From positions 1,426,001 to 1,490,000 of the forward strand of contig JAGKQI010000043.1 of the NCBI GenBank assembly GCA_018806915.1: 64,000 bases of DNA, written 5' to 3'. The position numbers were made by a program, and so were the translations under genes. Of the stretch, positions 30,701 to 41,534 are shown one piece after another. Positions within the stretch are counted from its first letter, which is position 1, and each line of letters starts with the position of its first letter. The notes under the pieces were generated by a model. The model made no database searches. It worked only from the letters and a program-made list of their open reading frames with translations, and was not told where the DNA came from. Origin of the DNA: Phytophthora colocasiae (lineage: Eukaryota > Oomycota > Peronosporomycetes > Peronosporales > Peronosporaceae).

Positions 30701-31548
30701 TCCAAAGATCTCCTTAATGAGTTTCATCCGTTTGTCTTTGAGCTTCATTAACTCCTCATATGACCCAGTGGACTTCTTCGTGAAGAAGAACGTGACCAGC
30801 ATAGATAGAGCAATGACGATAAGCCCGAGACGCCTAGAACGACGTACAACATGTAGACCACGACTGCTATCTGAACTGGAAGAACCCACAGCGTGTTGAT
30901 CTCGTTCGCACAGTGGATCACCCGCTGGATATCCGACGAGTAAATGTTGGCGACGTCCACCGCCTTGGCATCACTGCGGCTCTGGATGCTGCGTCGCATC
31001 GTCTTCTCGAATAGCAGAGCTCTGAGCGACACTGCCATGCGGAAAACCATCAGTTGAATCTGAAAATCTACATGAGGAGCCACTAGAGCGTTCGCAAGGC
31101 GAGAGATGAAGAAAGCTGCAAGCCACACGCTGAGACTTGCCATATTCATCTCCGGAGCGGCAAAGGCGTCGATTACATGGTGCAACACAACAGGAGCGAA
31201 CAAGATGCAAGCTGTCGTGAAGGCCGACCCCAGTCCACAGAGTAGGAATTTCCATCCGTAGCCACAGACAATTGCTCGAACGATGGATCCATCCTGTTTC
31301 TCAAAGTGCTGCTTAAAGAAAGCGAACGCGACCTCCGAGCGACTGTCATCGTGCAGCATGAGCAGGTCCTCCTGGTCCAATTGCCGGACGTTGCCAATCC
31401 GCATCATATCGTCTGCGTACGAGAGGAAAAGACTCGACAGGAGTGATGTGGACTGGCGACGTGAGGCTTTGGGCAATGTCGATGGCACCTTGAGGAACGT
31501 GGCATATTCACGTGACGAAGGAGACGACTGCAACTGCGACGAGCTCAT
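27791..31548 (-). pseudogene. ABCC (MRP-type) transporter, frameshifted
   Basis: An ABC exporter with two transmembrane domains and two nucleotide-binding domains, split into two overlapping frames. The 5' frame runs from ATG 31548 to about 30,845; the rest continues in another frame to 27791. Against the neighbouring paralogue about 10 nt are missing after the VVVYMLYVVLG helix, near 30,830-30,850, which breaks the frame inside the first membrane domain. Downstream motifs are intact: Walker A GSVGSGKSS and LSGGQKAR in NBD1, GRTGAGKSS, FSVGERQ and DEATAS in NBD2. A missed intron or sequencing error is possible, but the shift removes coding bases rather than adding an intron. NBD2 is nearly identical to that of the next gene. 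Confidence 0.8.
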
Positions 31549-31722
31549 AATACTCAACTAGTCTACTTCAACACTTGTTGGGGAATGGCAGCCAGTGAAT
31601 TCTACACATCAAAGAGAAAGTACAGACAACTTCATCATGAGACCAAAACCGCTTGGGTTGAAATGTGCTGGAGAACTATCATTTGCTGCACAGTGCTGAG
31701 TATTTTCATGCGTGAATATGTC

Positions 31723-34700
31723 TTACAGCAACTGATCTAGATGCCCTCCTTCCCTTGCTAACTCGTAAAACGCTCCGTTCGGGTTCTTCACCAACGCCCG
31801 AGGACTGTCGAACTCCACCACGCGACCGTCACTCAACACCATGATACGATCCGAGTCCAAAACCGTGCCCAACCGATGCGCGATCGTCAGTACCGTCGCG
31901 TCCTCGAAGTCCTCGTTGATCATCCGCTGCAGCTTCTTCTCCGTCGCGTGGTCAATGGACGCCGTGGCCTCATCCATCATCACGATACGGCTCCGAGTCA
32001 GCAACGCGCGACCCATGCACAGCATCTGCCGCTCGCCCACACTGAAGTTCTCGCCGTTCTCGCTCAGCTCGTACATCAATTGACCCTCCAACGCACCCAC
32101 CTGCGCCTTCATGTCCACTTTCTCCAGTGCGTTCCAGATCTCCGAGTCCGAGAACTCGTCGAACGGGTCCATGTAGCCCCGTAACGATCCCTTGAACAGC
32201 ACCGGCGACTGCGGGATGATGGACAGGTTCGAGCGCAGCGTTCGCAGCGGCATAGTGGCGATGTCGATACCGTCGATCAGGATCCGACCGGACACGAGCT
32301 CGTTGATGCGGAAGAGCGCCATCGTGAGACTGGACTTGCCAGCTCCGGTGCGTCCGACGATGCCGATCTTCTCGTTGTTGTGGATGTTGAAGGAGAGTCC
32401 CTTGAGCACTGGCACTCCTCCTTGCTTGTAGCTGAAGACGACTTCTTGGAATTGGACAGTGGATGAACGTGGCCACGAGGCATCAGGTTCGATGACAAGT
32501 GGTCGCTGGCTTCCTTCGGCCACGATAGACCCATATTCGAGAATGCGTTCGGGGCTCACCATTTGAATCTCCACCCATGACCACGACTGCACGAGGTCGG
32601 CAAGGCCACTGTCAACGCTAAGGGCGTAGGTGAACGCCAGTCCTACTATTCCAGGAGACAGGTAATGCCGGAGGTATACCAACCCTGATACAACCAGAAA
32701 AATCACTCCACAGCCCAAAAGCTGCATGCGAACTTGGAACCACTGGGATGTGACCGTCTCCGCAAACCAAGCCTTACTGTCCACATCATTGCGAATGAAG
32801 TTTTCAGTGATCATGCGGTCAACTGTGTCCTGGCCGAACGCTCGAATGACTACAACACCTTCCTCGGATTGCGTCACGTGGCTCAACACAGGGGATGACG
32901 ATACTTTCCAGAGTCGAGAGATCTCTCGGGACGGGGCGAGGTAAAAGTTGGCGATCTTCACGTACATCCACACCAACGGGATTATCAAAGCGCCCAAGAA
33001 GTTCATAGTGTACACTGCAGTCGCTAACTGGCACACCGTGAAGAAGAACATGGCGAGAAACCCTCCAAACGCGAACGGAATCATATTATCCACCGCCGAC
33101 ATGTCGTCACCGTATCGATTCACAATGCGTCCAATGGGGTTCGCGTCGAAGAAGCGAAGTGGAGCCTTCAGCAATGACATGGTCATGTTGTCAAAGAGGT
33201 GTCTTGAAGCACGTAGGCCTACTATTGCAACCGTGGCAGACCGAACGAAAACCATGACAGCGGCACCTGCTCCCAGTAGCGAGTACACTTTGACGTTGTA
33301 TGCAGTGTCTTCTACGTTGTATGACCCGCCCTTCTGGCCGGTCCAGTGACTCAACCACAAATCGCTTCCAATCTGGAAAACTTGCCACAGTGTCTGAACG
33401 ACAAAGAGGAAGATGCATACCTTCACACCACCAAGCGATTCAAAGTAGTTCGAGAACACCTCCTTCGATACGCGGCCTTCCTCACGTTCCTCATCACAAA
33501 CGAGTTTACCAGCGTCTTTCTCTTTGCTGTCTCCATCATGACTAGTATCGCCCTTAGCTAAGCGAGGAAACACACGCAGTGTAAACGCAGATCTCGGCAA
33601 AAACACATCGCGTTTAGTGATTTGCAGCTTGCCATCTTCTACCAACACCTTCAAATTGGCAGCTTCGCTTGCAATGACGTCAGTACTGTGTGTCACCAGG
33701 ATGACGGTCTTCTCTGCCAACAGGTTGCAAATACACTCACCGAAGATTTGGCTCTGCACGATAGCATCCACTGCAGCTAGAGGAGAGTCGAGCAGCAACG
33801 TATCAGCATCCGAGTAGCACGCACGAGCCAGACACACACGAGCCTTTTGGCCGCCCGAAAGGTTGACACCCTTCTGACCAATCTCCGTTGCATCACCGCC
33901 AGGGAACTGTTTCAGGTCTGGAAGCAGGCCACACGCTGTGATCACTTTCGAGTATTTCTCCTTGTCATACGGCAATCCGAAGAGGATGTTGTCGCGAATT
34001 GTCATGTTCTGGATCCACGTCTGCTGTGAATAGTAAGCAACGCGTCCCCGAACGAAGACGCTACCCGCCAGCTTGTCCATTTCACCCAACAGCGCTGAAC
34101 ACAGCGACGACTTTCCGCTGCCGACGGATCCGTGAACGATGACGAGGTCCCCCTTCTTCACTGTGAAATTAACATCGCTAAGAAGCGGAGTGTCCTTCGT
34201 CCAACCGAAGGAACCATCTTTAATAGCCATGACAACATCGTCAGGCTGCGTCGGGTCTTCTCGAATGACATTAGTAGGTGTGAACTCGTCCAGTGAGAGG
34301 TAGTCCGAGAAGCGATCCAGCGACACCTTAGCCTGGATGCAGGTCTGGATCACTGATGGCAGCTCTCTCAGGGGGTCTCGAAGCGAGTTGAACAAGGCAA
34401 TCGCAGTAAAAACCTTTGCAGCAGTCAGCGCCTTCTCCATCACAATTGCATACACAGCAAAGGATACAGCTGACACCGCCAGAGGGGACGCCCACAGCAA
34501 AAAAATGTTGAGAGCTCCGAGATACATAAACTTCTTGACTGCCGACAGCTCCGTGGTGCGTAACTTGTGGATTTTGTCAGCGAACTTGTCCTCCCACGCG
34601 TTCAGTTTGACGATTTGAATGGCGTTAAACACCTCCTTGATGGTCTTCATACGGTTGTCCTTGAATTCCATCACCTGTTCGAACGTGTCACCAGATATCT

Positions 34701-35529
34701 TGGCAACGAAAAAACTCACCAGCATTGACACTGCAATCACCGCCAAACCGGCAAAAGCAGCAAGGTCAATGACGTAGTACAGCATGTAGACCACCACCAC
34801 GATCTGGATCGGGATAATCCACAGACTGTTGATCTGGAAAGCAGCCCATAGCATGTTGTCAACGTCAGACGAAAAGAGGTTCGAGATGTCCACCGTCTTG
34901 TCTTCACCCTTGCTCTGAATACTGCGACGCATGGCCTTCCGGAACAGCAGCGCCTTGAGTGTCACCGTGAGGCGCAAAGCGATCAACTCGAGATAGAAGT
35001 GCATTTGTGACATCACAATGGCATTTATCAGCCTCGAAGTGAAGAAGGCGCCGAGCCAAATGCTCAAGCTGTACATGTCGATCTGTGGCGCTGCAAACAC
35101 TGTGACGACGTGGTTCAGCACTGCAGGCGCGAAGACGTTGCATGCTGTTGTGAACAGCATCCCAAGGCCGCACAGGAAGAAACGTCCTCCGTAAGCCGAC
35201 AACATGGCTCTGACGATGCTTCTGTCATGTTGTTCGTAGTGCACCACGAACTCGTCAAAAGCTGCAGCCGAGCGGTTCTCGCCTTCGAGTTCCCACAGGT
35301 CGTCGTTGTCCAGTTGGCGCTTGTTGCCGGCGCTCATCATCGGGTTGGCGTACGAGAAGAAAAGTCGCGACCAGAAGGAGGCAGTGCCGGGCGTGCACTC
35401 AGCGCGGTGCAGCTTCTGCTTGGTCTGGTTAACTTCATCGTCACTGGCGAACGTGGAGTAGCTCGGGTGCTTCGCTCTGGTGGCGGGGGAGACGATGGCT
35501 TGAGTGTCCGTCTGCAGCAATACCGTCAT
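31723..35529 (-). CDS. ABCC (MRP-type) multidrug/conjugate exporter
   Basis: A 1268-aa full ABC exporter from ATG 35529, of the short MRP type without an extra N-terminal membrane domain (TMD0). Order: TMD1 (about residues 75-365), NBD1 (Walker A GSVGSGKSS, signature LSGGQKAR, Walker B LLLDSPLAAVDA), TMD2 (about 690-960), NBD2 (Walker A GRTGAGKSS, signature FSVGERQ, Walker B MMDEATAS). NBD1 has Ser in place of the catalytic Glu after Walker B, the asymmetric degenerate site normal for ABCC. It would export anionic drugs or glutathione conjugates from the cytosol. The 174 bp between it and the frameshifted copy, and the same strand, indicate tandem duplication. Confidence 0.93.
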   Translation of the reverse strand: MTVLLQTDTQAIVSPATRAKHPSYSTFASDDEVNQTKQKLHRAECTPGTASFWSRLFFSYANPMMSAGNKRQLDNDDLWELEGENRSAAAFDEFVVHYEQHDRSIVRAMLSAYGGRFFLCGLGMLFTTACNVFAPAVLNHVVTVFAAPQIDMYSLSIWLGAFFTSRLINAIVMSQMHFYLELIALRLTVTLKALLFRKAMRRSIQSKGEDKTVDISNLFSSDVDNMLWAAFQINSLWIIPIQIVVVVYMLYYVIDLAAFAGLAVIAVSMLVSFFVAKISGDTFEQVMEFKDNRMKTIKEVFNAIQIVKLNAWEDKFADKIHKLRTTELSAVKKFMYLGALNIFLLWASPLAVSAVSFAVYAIVMEKALTAAKVFTAIALFNSLRDPLRELPSVIQTCIQAKVSLDRFSDYLSLDEFTPTNVIREDPTQPDDVVMAIKDGSFGWTKDTPLLSDVNFTVKKGDLVIVHGSVGSGKSSLCSALLGEMDKLAGSVFVRGRVAYYSQQTWIQNMTIRDNILFGLPYDKEKYSKVITACGLLPDLKQFPGGDATEIGQKGVNLSGGQKARVCLARACYSDADTLLLDSPLAAVDAIVQSQIFGECICNLLAEKTVILVTHSTDVIASEAANLKVLVEDGKLQITKRDVFLPRSAFTLRVFPRLAKGDTSHDGDSKEKDAGKLVCDEEREEGRVSKEVFSNYFESLGGVKVCIFLFVVQTLWQVFQIGSDLWLSHWTGQKGGSYNVEDTAYNVKVYSLLGAGAAVMVFVRSATVAIVGLRASRHLFDNMTMSLLKAPLRFFDANPIGRIVNRYGDDMSAVDNMIPFAFGGFLAMFFFTVCQLATAVYTMNFLGALIIPLVWMYVKIANFYLAPSREISRLWKVSSSPVLSHVTQSEEGVVVIRAFGQDTVDRMITENFIRNDVDSKAWFAETVTSQWFQVRMQLLGCGVIFLVVSGLVYLRHYLSPGIVGLAFTYALSVDSGLADLVQSWSWVEIQMVSPERILEYGSIVAEGSQRPLVIEPDASWPRSSTVQFQEVVFSYKQGGVPVLKGLSFNIHNNEKIGIVGRTGAGKSSLTMALFRINELVSGRILIDGIDIATMPLRTLRSNLSIIPQSPVLFKGSLRGYMDPFDEFSDSEIWNALEKVDMKAQVGALEGQLMYELSENGENFSVGERQMLCMGRALLTRSRIVMMDEATASIDHATEKKLQRMINEDFEDATVLTIAHRLGTVLDSDRIMVLSDGRVVEFDSPRALVKNPNGAFYELAREGGHLDQLL

Positions 35530-35775
35530 GACGGGTGGAGAAGCCTGGACTGGACTTGAGCGCTTCGTGGCCAACCGGCGAGTGACTGCTGACGTCAGTT
35601 ACCCTCGTGACTGCTGCCCTCGTGACTGGGATTACCCGACGATGCCCGCGTAACAAATCGTCAGGACAGCAAGTTGGTGACCAACATTCTGCAGTGCCTG
35701 TTGGGAACTGGCAGGTGCAACGATTGGCAATCAAGACTTGACTGAGAGAGCACATTAAAAACACCAATACAAATA

Positions 35776-36221
35776 CAGGTTTCCCCGCCTAATTTGCAAG
35801 GGTCGGACCAAGAAAATTTGCCAGGATGCAAAATCTGCACAGGTAACACATAAACGCAGCAACTACTGAATTAGTGTAAACTTTATTAGTTTGAGGTCGC
35901 GTGGCTTCTCTCGTGCTATCTTGCACATATAGCCTTCTGGCCCAGTGTGAGGCGCACGTACACTTTCTTCTTGCTGGATGGCATGTTGATAATTGATGAA
36001 TGAGGCTGATGAGCGCTAGCACAGCATATTGCAACAAATAATGTTCATTCTCAGCCTTTCGTTTACCACCGTAATGGAGCAACTTATACTTGTCAAATGC
36101 ATTCCCGCGTTCCCTCTAGATTACATATTGGAGAATCTGTCTCAGCAAATCGCATCCGCATCTGCACGTCGTCATCAAGGTATATTGCTTGACACAGTTG
36201 CAAATTAGGCGGGGAAACCTG
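35776..36221. mobile_element. MITE with 24-bp perfect TIRs and TA target duplication
   Basis: A 446-bp element. The left end CAGGTTTCCCCGCCTAATTT... (35776-35799) reappears as its exact reverse complement at 36198-36221. Both ends are flanked by TA (35774-35775 and 36222-36223), the target duplication of the Tc1/mariner superfamily. No open frame spans it, so it is non-autonomous. It lies upstream of a decayed MULE transposase but is unrelated to it. Confidence 0.85.
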
Positions 36222-36374
36222 TATAGATGAATACCACAATCAAGACATAAAATAGCACAACAGCGATGTGAAGCACACACGACAAGACAGAAGAAGTACA
36301 TTAAATTAGGTGAAGACCACAACCATCGAACTATAAAAACACACACCCAATCACAACCATCCTCACAAGGAATA

Positions 36375-38024
36375 TTGACGAATCACAGTCGCTATCAAGA
36401 GCCTGTCACATCTACGGATGTTGAAAAGCTATTAACCATCTCATTCTGCAAACCCCTCCCTCCAACGCAAGACCACCAAGTAGCTTCCTCACGCACAAAC
36501 TTCACGATGTCTCAACCTATCGCCTGGCGTAGCATGTGTAACGAAATGAAAGAAAGTGACGCAGTCGTCCTCATTCAGTGCATGAAGTCGTTCAAAAGCC
36601 AAGCTATACCTTGCACGCTTTGTGCATTGCCGACTCCGCATCTAATGCGGTATAAGCTGCTCAATTGCCGCTGCAAGCAATGCAAAAATGCATCCCCCTA
36701 CGCGAACTGCCTATGGAGGGGAAAGATGCATGCGTGCGAGATCCGAAGTGTCGTATCGATATTCGAGAGTGGTGAGCATTTGACACGTGCACTGCCACCC
36801 CAAGCCAACAACCTTACCGTCCCCCAGAAAGTATTTGCGAAAGAGATGGCTCGAGCGGGCATGCAGCCAGGTCGGATTCGTTCAGCAATGTCACAACACT
36901 TTGAACTGCGCCCTGATGAACTCCCATCTCCGAAAAAGGCGCAAAACGTGTGCTACGTCCGACTCACAAAACTTGGTGGCAGCGATAAGACCGCACATAT
37001 CACTGATATCGTTCGCTCACGAGCATTCATCGGAGGCAAACAAGAACACGTATCGTTTACCTTCGGCTGGGATCTAGACAACGACGGAACTTTGGTGGTT
37101 GCTAATGGATCTGATGCTAAATCGTGGATTCGATATTTGGTGGTGACAACAACTATTCGCATTTGATGTGCTTTACCACTTGATTGCGAAGATGTTTGAG
37201 AAAACAAGAGGGATGCCGAAGACAAGAGGGATGCCGAAGACATTAAGTGGTGAAGTACTCCGAGACGTTTACTACATGCATCTCGCTAGAAGCACGGGCG
37301 ATTTATATACTATTAGCTGAAATTTGCTGGCAGGCTAACCCGCTACTACGGAAATTCCACACGTATTTCGCGCGTGTATGGTTTAATGAGCGCTTCTACC
37401 GGTGGTAATGCTTCCACACTGCTCCTGGATTTGCTACCACAAACAACCCTGTTGAGCAGTTTACCAAGGTGTTGAAGCGAGACTACACCGCCCATCGCCT
37501 ACTAACGGTTGGAGAGCTTCTCCAACAACTTGCTGCATACTACCGTCAATTATCGATTGAGATTCGCCCCTTCCGTAGCTCAGCAGTTCCCTTCAAACAA
37601 CTCCTGTAACGAGTGAGAGCTCTTCGCAGACACCATTTGCTTTAGGTAAGGATCATCCCCCGCATGAGCATCGACTTCCTTCATCTAGACGCGGACACCG
37701 ACATCGTCCACGTGCGGCCGACAAGACACACTCCAAGAAGCAGTACAAGTTTCAGCTCAGCTTGGAATTCGTACTGCCCGGATAGAAAGCGAAGACCAAC
37801 CGGAAGCGGGATGGCCAGGTATGACTAACCAGACATCCCCGTGCGTGTTTCACTTCAAGTATGGGGCTTGTGTGCACCGAGTCTTCGCTCTTCAATGCCG
37901 AAACAGTATTGATGTCAACGGCGACGACGTGCTAGTTAACCGTCGGGAAACGAAGCGAAAGCGGCTGTGGTTCGTGCTGCTCCTGCTACTGTTAGGCGTC
38001 CATCACGCCCTGGACATTGTTTAG
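36375..38024 (+). pseudogene. Decayed MULE-type transposase with SWIM zinc finger
   Basis: The open frame 36375-37166 (263 codons) carries segments typical of oomycete MULE-family transposase proteins: a Cys-rich N-terminus, NNLTVPQKVFAKEMARAG, and FTFGWDLDNDGTLVVANGSD before the expected catalytic core. The core itself is missing. Further on, short pieces resemble the C-terminal end: a QFTKVLKRDYTAHRLLTVGEL stretch at about 37456-37520, and a SWIM-like FKYGACVHRVFALQC at about 37853-37897. Stops and frame changes separate them. I call it a truncated pseudogene. No terminal inverted repeats were identified. Confidence 0.6.
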
Positions 38025-38100
38025 CGCGCGAATAAACACTTAGTTGTTCCACCACGCAATACAATGTTCAAAACTGTTTCAGCACTTAAATTTAGTACGC

Positions 38101-38411
38101 CATGCAGATCGATGATTAAACCATGCAGATCGATGATTAAACCATGCGGATCGATGATAAAACCATGCTGATCGATGATGAAACCATGCAGATCGATGAT
38201 TATATCATGCAGATCGATGATTAAACCATGCGGATCGATGATTAAACCATGCGGATCGATGATAAAACCATGCTGATCGATGATGAAACCATGCATATCG
38301 ATGATTATATCATGTGGATCGATGATTAAACCATGTGGATCGATGATAAAACCATGCGGATCGATGATGAAGCCATGCAGATCGATGATAAAACCATGCG
38401 GATCGATGAAG
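38101..38411. repeat. 21-bp tandem repeat, about 15 units, with higher-order structure
   Basis: Unit catgcagatcgatgattaaa plus c, starting every 21 bp from 38101 to 38395. Each unit carries the palindrome ATCGAT. Unit variants recur with a five-unit (105-bp) period: the order at 38143-38205 repeats at 38248-38310. Because 21 is a multiple of 3, the minus strand reads as an open heptad (IIDxHGx); I take this as a by-product. Confidence 0.95.
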
Positions 38412-38798
38412 TAAGCGCTACAACAGTTTTAACCAATCCAAGGTTGTATTTGCAGGTTTGGGGTCGACGTGTGGCATGTCTAATGCAAATTGGATTGTAG
38501 ACCGTCGATTCGAAAGGTTTAAATAATAAAACCTGAGCTGTGACCAAAATGCATGTCCTGACTATGTACTAGTAGTTTGGTTCATCGCATGTCCCATGTG
38601 CATGTGCTTTTCACGCCTCTGTGGTGGTTTTCACGGATTTTTGTGTGTTTTTAATATTTTCTCCTTGACTGAGGCACCGCACAGAACAATGCGCGTTGCG
38701 GCTGTAGCTCCGATCCTTGCAGCTCGTCACATGCGGAAAGGACCATCACTCACGCTGCTAAAAGGTACGATCTGGCAAGGTCAAGCTGTTCCTTGTAA
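38412..38798. other. Intergenic, no supported gene
   Basis: AT-rich sequence between the 21-bp array and the left palindrome arm. I see nothing in it beyond short open frames. Confidence 0.5.
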
Positions 38799-38859
38799 AT
38801 TCTTTTTACCGTGTTTTTAGGATCGATGAACCAACGCCAGCGTGTTCTTTCGCTCATTC

Positions 38860-39920
38860 TTAGTTCTCGAGCACCACACGGTAGCGCACACTACCGTCCC
38901 GCACCATTTCGAGGCCCTTGTTCAAATTCTGCATTGGAACCTTCTGAATAATAGGACGCACATTCGCTTTGGCTGCTAACTCCAGCATGTCCCTGATGTC
39001 CTCAATGCTGCCGCATAACACTGCCACGAACACGGACAGCACGAGGTACGAGAAAGAACGGGGAGATTTTCACCTGGTCCTCCGGAAGGCCCACCATGAT
39101 GAGGGTGCCGCGCTTGCGAACTAGCGTCATGTACAGATCGTACGGCATGTTCGCGGCATTGGCAGTGAGTAGCAGGTAGTCAACACTGCCAGCCGCCTTC
39201 TTTTGATCCCCCGGGTCGCTCAAGTTGTAGAATTCTTCAGCTCCCAACGACCGGATCTCCTTCTTCTTGTTGGCGGAGCGGGAGAAGGCCACCGGTGTAG
39301 CTCCTAGAGCTCGGATGAACTGGATAGCGATGTGACCAAGACCGCCAATACCAATAACCCACACGGTCGCCCGCCTTGACGCCCTCCTGCTTCAGTGGCG
39401 TGAACACCGTCGCACCGCCACACATCAACGGGGCTGCAATATCGGATGACAACGCGTCTGGGATCTTGAAAGCGTAGTTGTTGTCGACGCGGATGTAGTC
39501 GGCGAATCCACCGAACGACCTGGCGCCGTCCTTGTACCCACCATTGATCGCCCAAACGATGCTGTCGCACACAGCGTCATGGCCATCGGCACAGTCCCGG
39601 CAGTGGTCGTTCGGGTCGCGGTTTAAACACGCCCATACTTGAGCACCCACGCCCACGCGGTCGCCAATAGACAAGTTTTTCACGTGTGGGCCAGCCGCAG
39701 TCACTTCGCCGATGATCTCGTGTCCAGCGACGCAGGGATACTCTGAGGGCCCCCAACTGCTGTCGATCTGATGGACATCAGAGCCGCAGATACCGCAGTG
39801 CGAAATCTTAATCTCGACGTCTTCAGCGCCGAGTGGACGGGACTCGTACTGCCACGGCTTGCACTCGCCCGACTTGTCGAAAGCAGCAAAGGCGTTTACC
39901 GTTCTGGGGGCAACGAACAT
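38860..39920 (-). pseudogene. Zinc ADH pseudogene A' (left palindrome arm)
   Basis: A full-length ADH relic, start ATG 39920 (MFVAPRTVNAFAAF), stop 38860, in three frames. The N-terminal half is intact with CGICGSD, GHEIIG and the four structural Cys. At GDRVG the frame breaks because two bases are missing before the IGIGGLGH loop. A second break (one extra base) falls at RGSV before the SIEDIRDML segment. Both lesions are also present in the right-arm copy, so they predate the duplication. Unlikely to yield an active enzyme. Confidence 0.9.
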
Positions 39921-40243
39921 GGCTAAGTCGAGCGGAGGGAGAGGAGGTATGTTTGAGCTGCTTGATTGAAGGAAGTGAGCAATGCCGAGCACTGACAACA
40001 ACTTCACCTTCAACAAGTTGTTGGCAACAGGACCCTAAATTCATCGTATATTTTGATTATGAAGACATTTTCACTTCACGGGTATCAGTAGACACCATAT
40101 TGAAATCAAGTACAAAGCTCGGCCTAAAATTTCGTCCAGCACAGTAAGTTCACCGTTTTAGTATTTAGTACTTGCAGGACAACTATTATTGCCAAGCCGG
40201 TGCCTACAATTAGATGTACTTCCCCCTACTGGCACCCTCTAGC

Positions 40244-41029
40244 CTAGTTCTCGAGCACGACGCGGTAGCGCACGCTGCCGTCGCGAACTTTGTCCAGACC
40301 CTTGTTCACGTCGCTCATCGGCATCTTTTCGATAATCGGACGCACATTACCCTTTGCAGCCACGTCCAGCATGTCCTTGATGTCCTGGATACTGCCGATG
40401 GCACTGCCACGGACACGCACGGCGCGAGGGACGAGAAACCACGGTGTGATCTTTACCTGATCGCTGGGTAAACCCACCATGATGAACGTGCCGCGCTTAC
40501 GCACCAGACCCAGGTACAGATCGTACGGCATGTTCGTGGCATCGGCCGTCAAGAGGAGGAAGTCGACGCTTCCAGCCGCTTTGGTCTGGTGTTCTGGATT
40601 GCTGAGGTCATAAAATTCTTCGGCACCCAATGCACGGATCTCCTTCTCCTTCCTCGACGAGCGAGAGAAGGCGACGGGGACAGCGCCCAACGCGCGGATG
40701 AACTGAATGGCGATGTGACCCAGACCGCCGATGCCAATTACACCGACACGGTCGCCCGCCTTGACGCCCTCCTGCTTCAGTGGCGTGAATACCGTCGCGC
40801 CGGCGCACATGAGCGGGGCTGCGGCATCGGATGGCAGAGCATCCGGGATCTTGAAGGCATAGTTGTTATCGACACGGATGTAGTCAGCGAAGCCTCCTTG
40901 TTGTCGGGAACCACCTTATACGCGGCGTTAATGATGAAGACACTTTGGTCACAAACGGCGTCCTCGCCGTCAGCGCAGTCGCGGCAATGGTCGTTCGGGT
41001 CACGGTTCAAACATGCCCATGCCTGCGCA
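40244..41029 (-). pseudogene. Zinc ADH pseudogene B' (left palindrome arm, 5'-truncated)
   Basis: The C-terminal 260 codons of ADH copy B, from the QAWACLN segment to the stop. The first about 91 codons, including the catalytic Cys and GHE motifs, lie outside the arm and are absent. A further single-base deletion at AAYK|DGSR (near 40,914) shifts the frame. Downstream the protein sequence is identical to copy B over about 188 residues. It cannot encode a working enzyme. Confidence 0.93.
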
Positions 41030-41534
41030 TCATCTGTACGACACATCTGAACTTTCGTACAAACCTAATGTGCCGCACAATGCGTATCCATCGAGGTTGA
41101 TTGTGTGCCGAGAGCCACAGCGTCATCACCAACTCACCGGCCACGGTCACTCAAGGCCGCAAGGAACCGCTATTGCATGTGCCAGAAAACAACAACCATG
41201 AGCTCATTGGAGAATTTACTCGCAACCTACCATCAACTTCTTCCGCTGCCATTACAATTATGGCCACAACTGCTAGAACCTTTACAGGCTACGCCGCCTT
41301 CGACCAAAGTGGCGAGTGTAAGCCCTGGCAGTTTGCGCCGCGTCCTCTAGGTGACGAAGACGTCGAGATCAAGGTCACCCACTGCGGTATCTGCGGATCT
41401 GACGTGCACACTCTCGACAGCGGCTGGGGCCCAACACCGTACCCGTGTGTGGCAGGCCATGAGATCGTCGGTACCGTCGTCGCAGTTGGTCCGAGCGTCA
41501 AGAGCCTCACCGTAGGTGACCGCGTTGGCGTGGG
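41030..41534. other. Palindrome spacer holding the promoter and 5' end of ADH B
   Basis: 505 bp of single-copy sequence between the arms. It contains the presumed promoter (41030-41259) and the first 91 codons of the intact ADH. Confidence 0.85.

Larger units (their letters stand above)
38799..41029. repeat. Left arm of a large inverted repeat
   Basis: About 2,231 bp that is the near-exact reverse complement of 41535-43767; paired positions sum to 82,564-82,566. The arm holds one and a part broken ADH genes. Outer end at attctttttaccgtgttttt; inner end at the tgcgca within the second ADH copy. A handful of substitutions and two single-base indels separate the arms by eye. Confidence 0.93.

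Noticed and set aside
36116..36346. Small minus-strand ORF with a hydrophobic Cys-rich start
   Set aside because: It straddles the end of the MITE and has no homologous feature; chance frame.
38101..38411. Possible CRISPR array
   Set aside because: Units are contiguous with no unique spacers, and the genome is eukaryotic.
38021..38547. Minus-strand ORFs with a heptad IIDxHG repeat
   Set aside because: They are produced by the 21-bp satellite, whose unit is a multiple of three; no start context or non-repeat coding sequence supports a protein.
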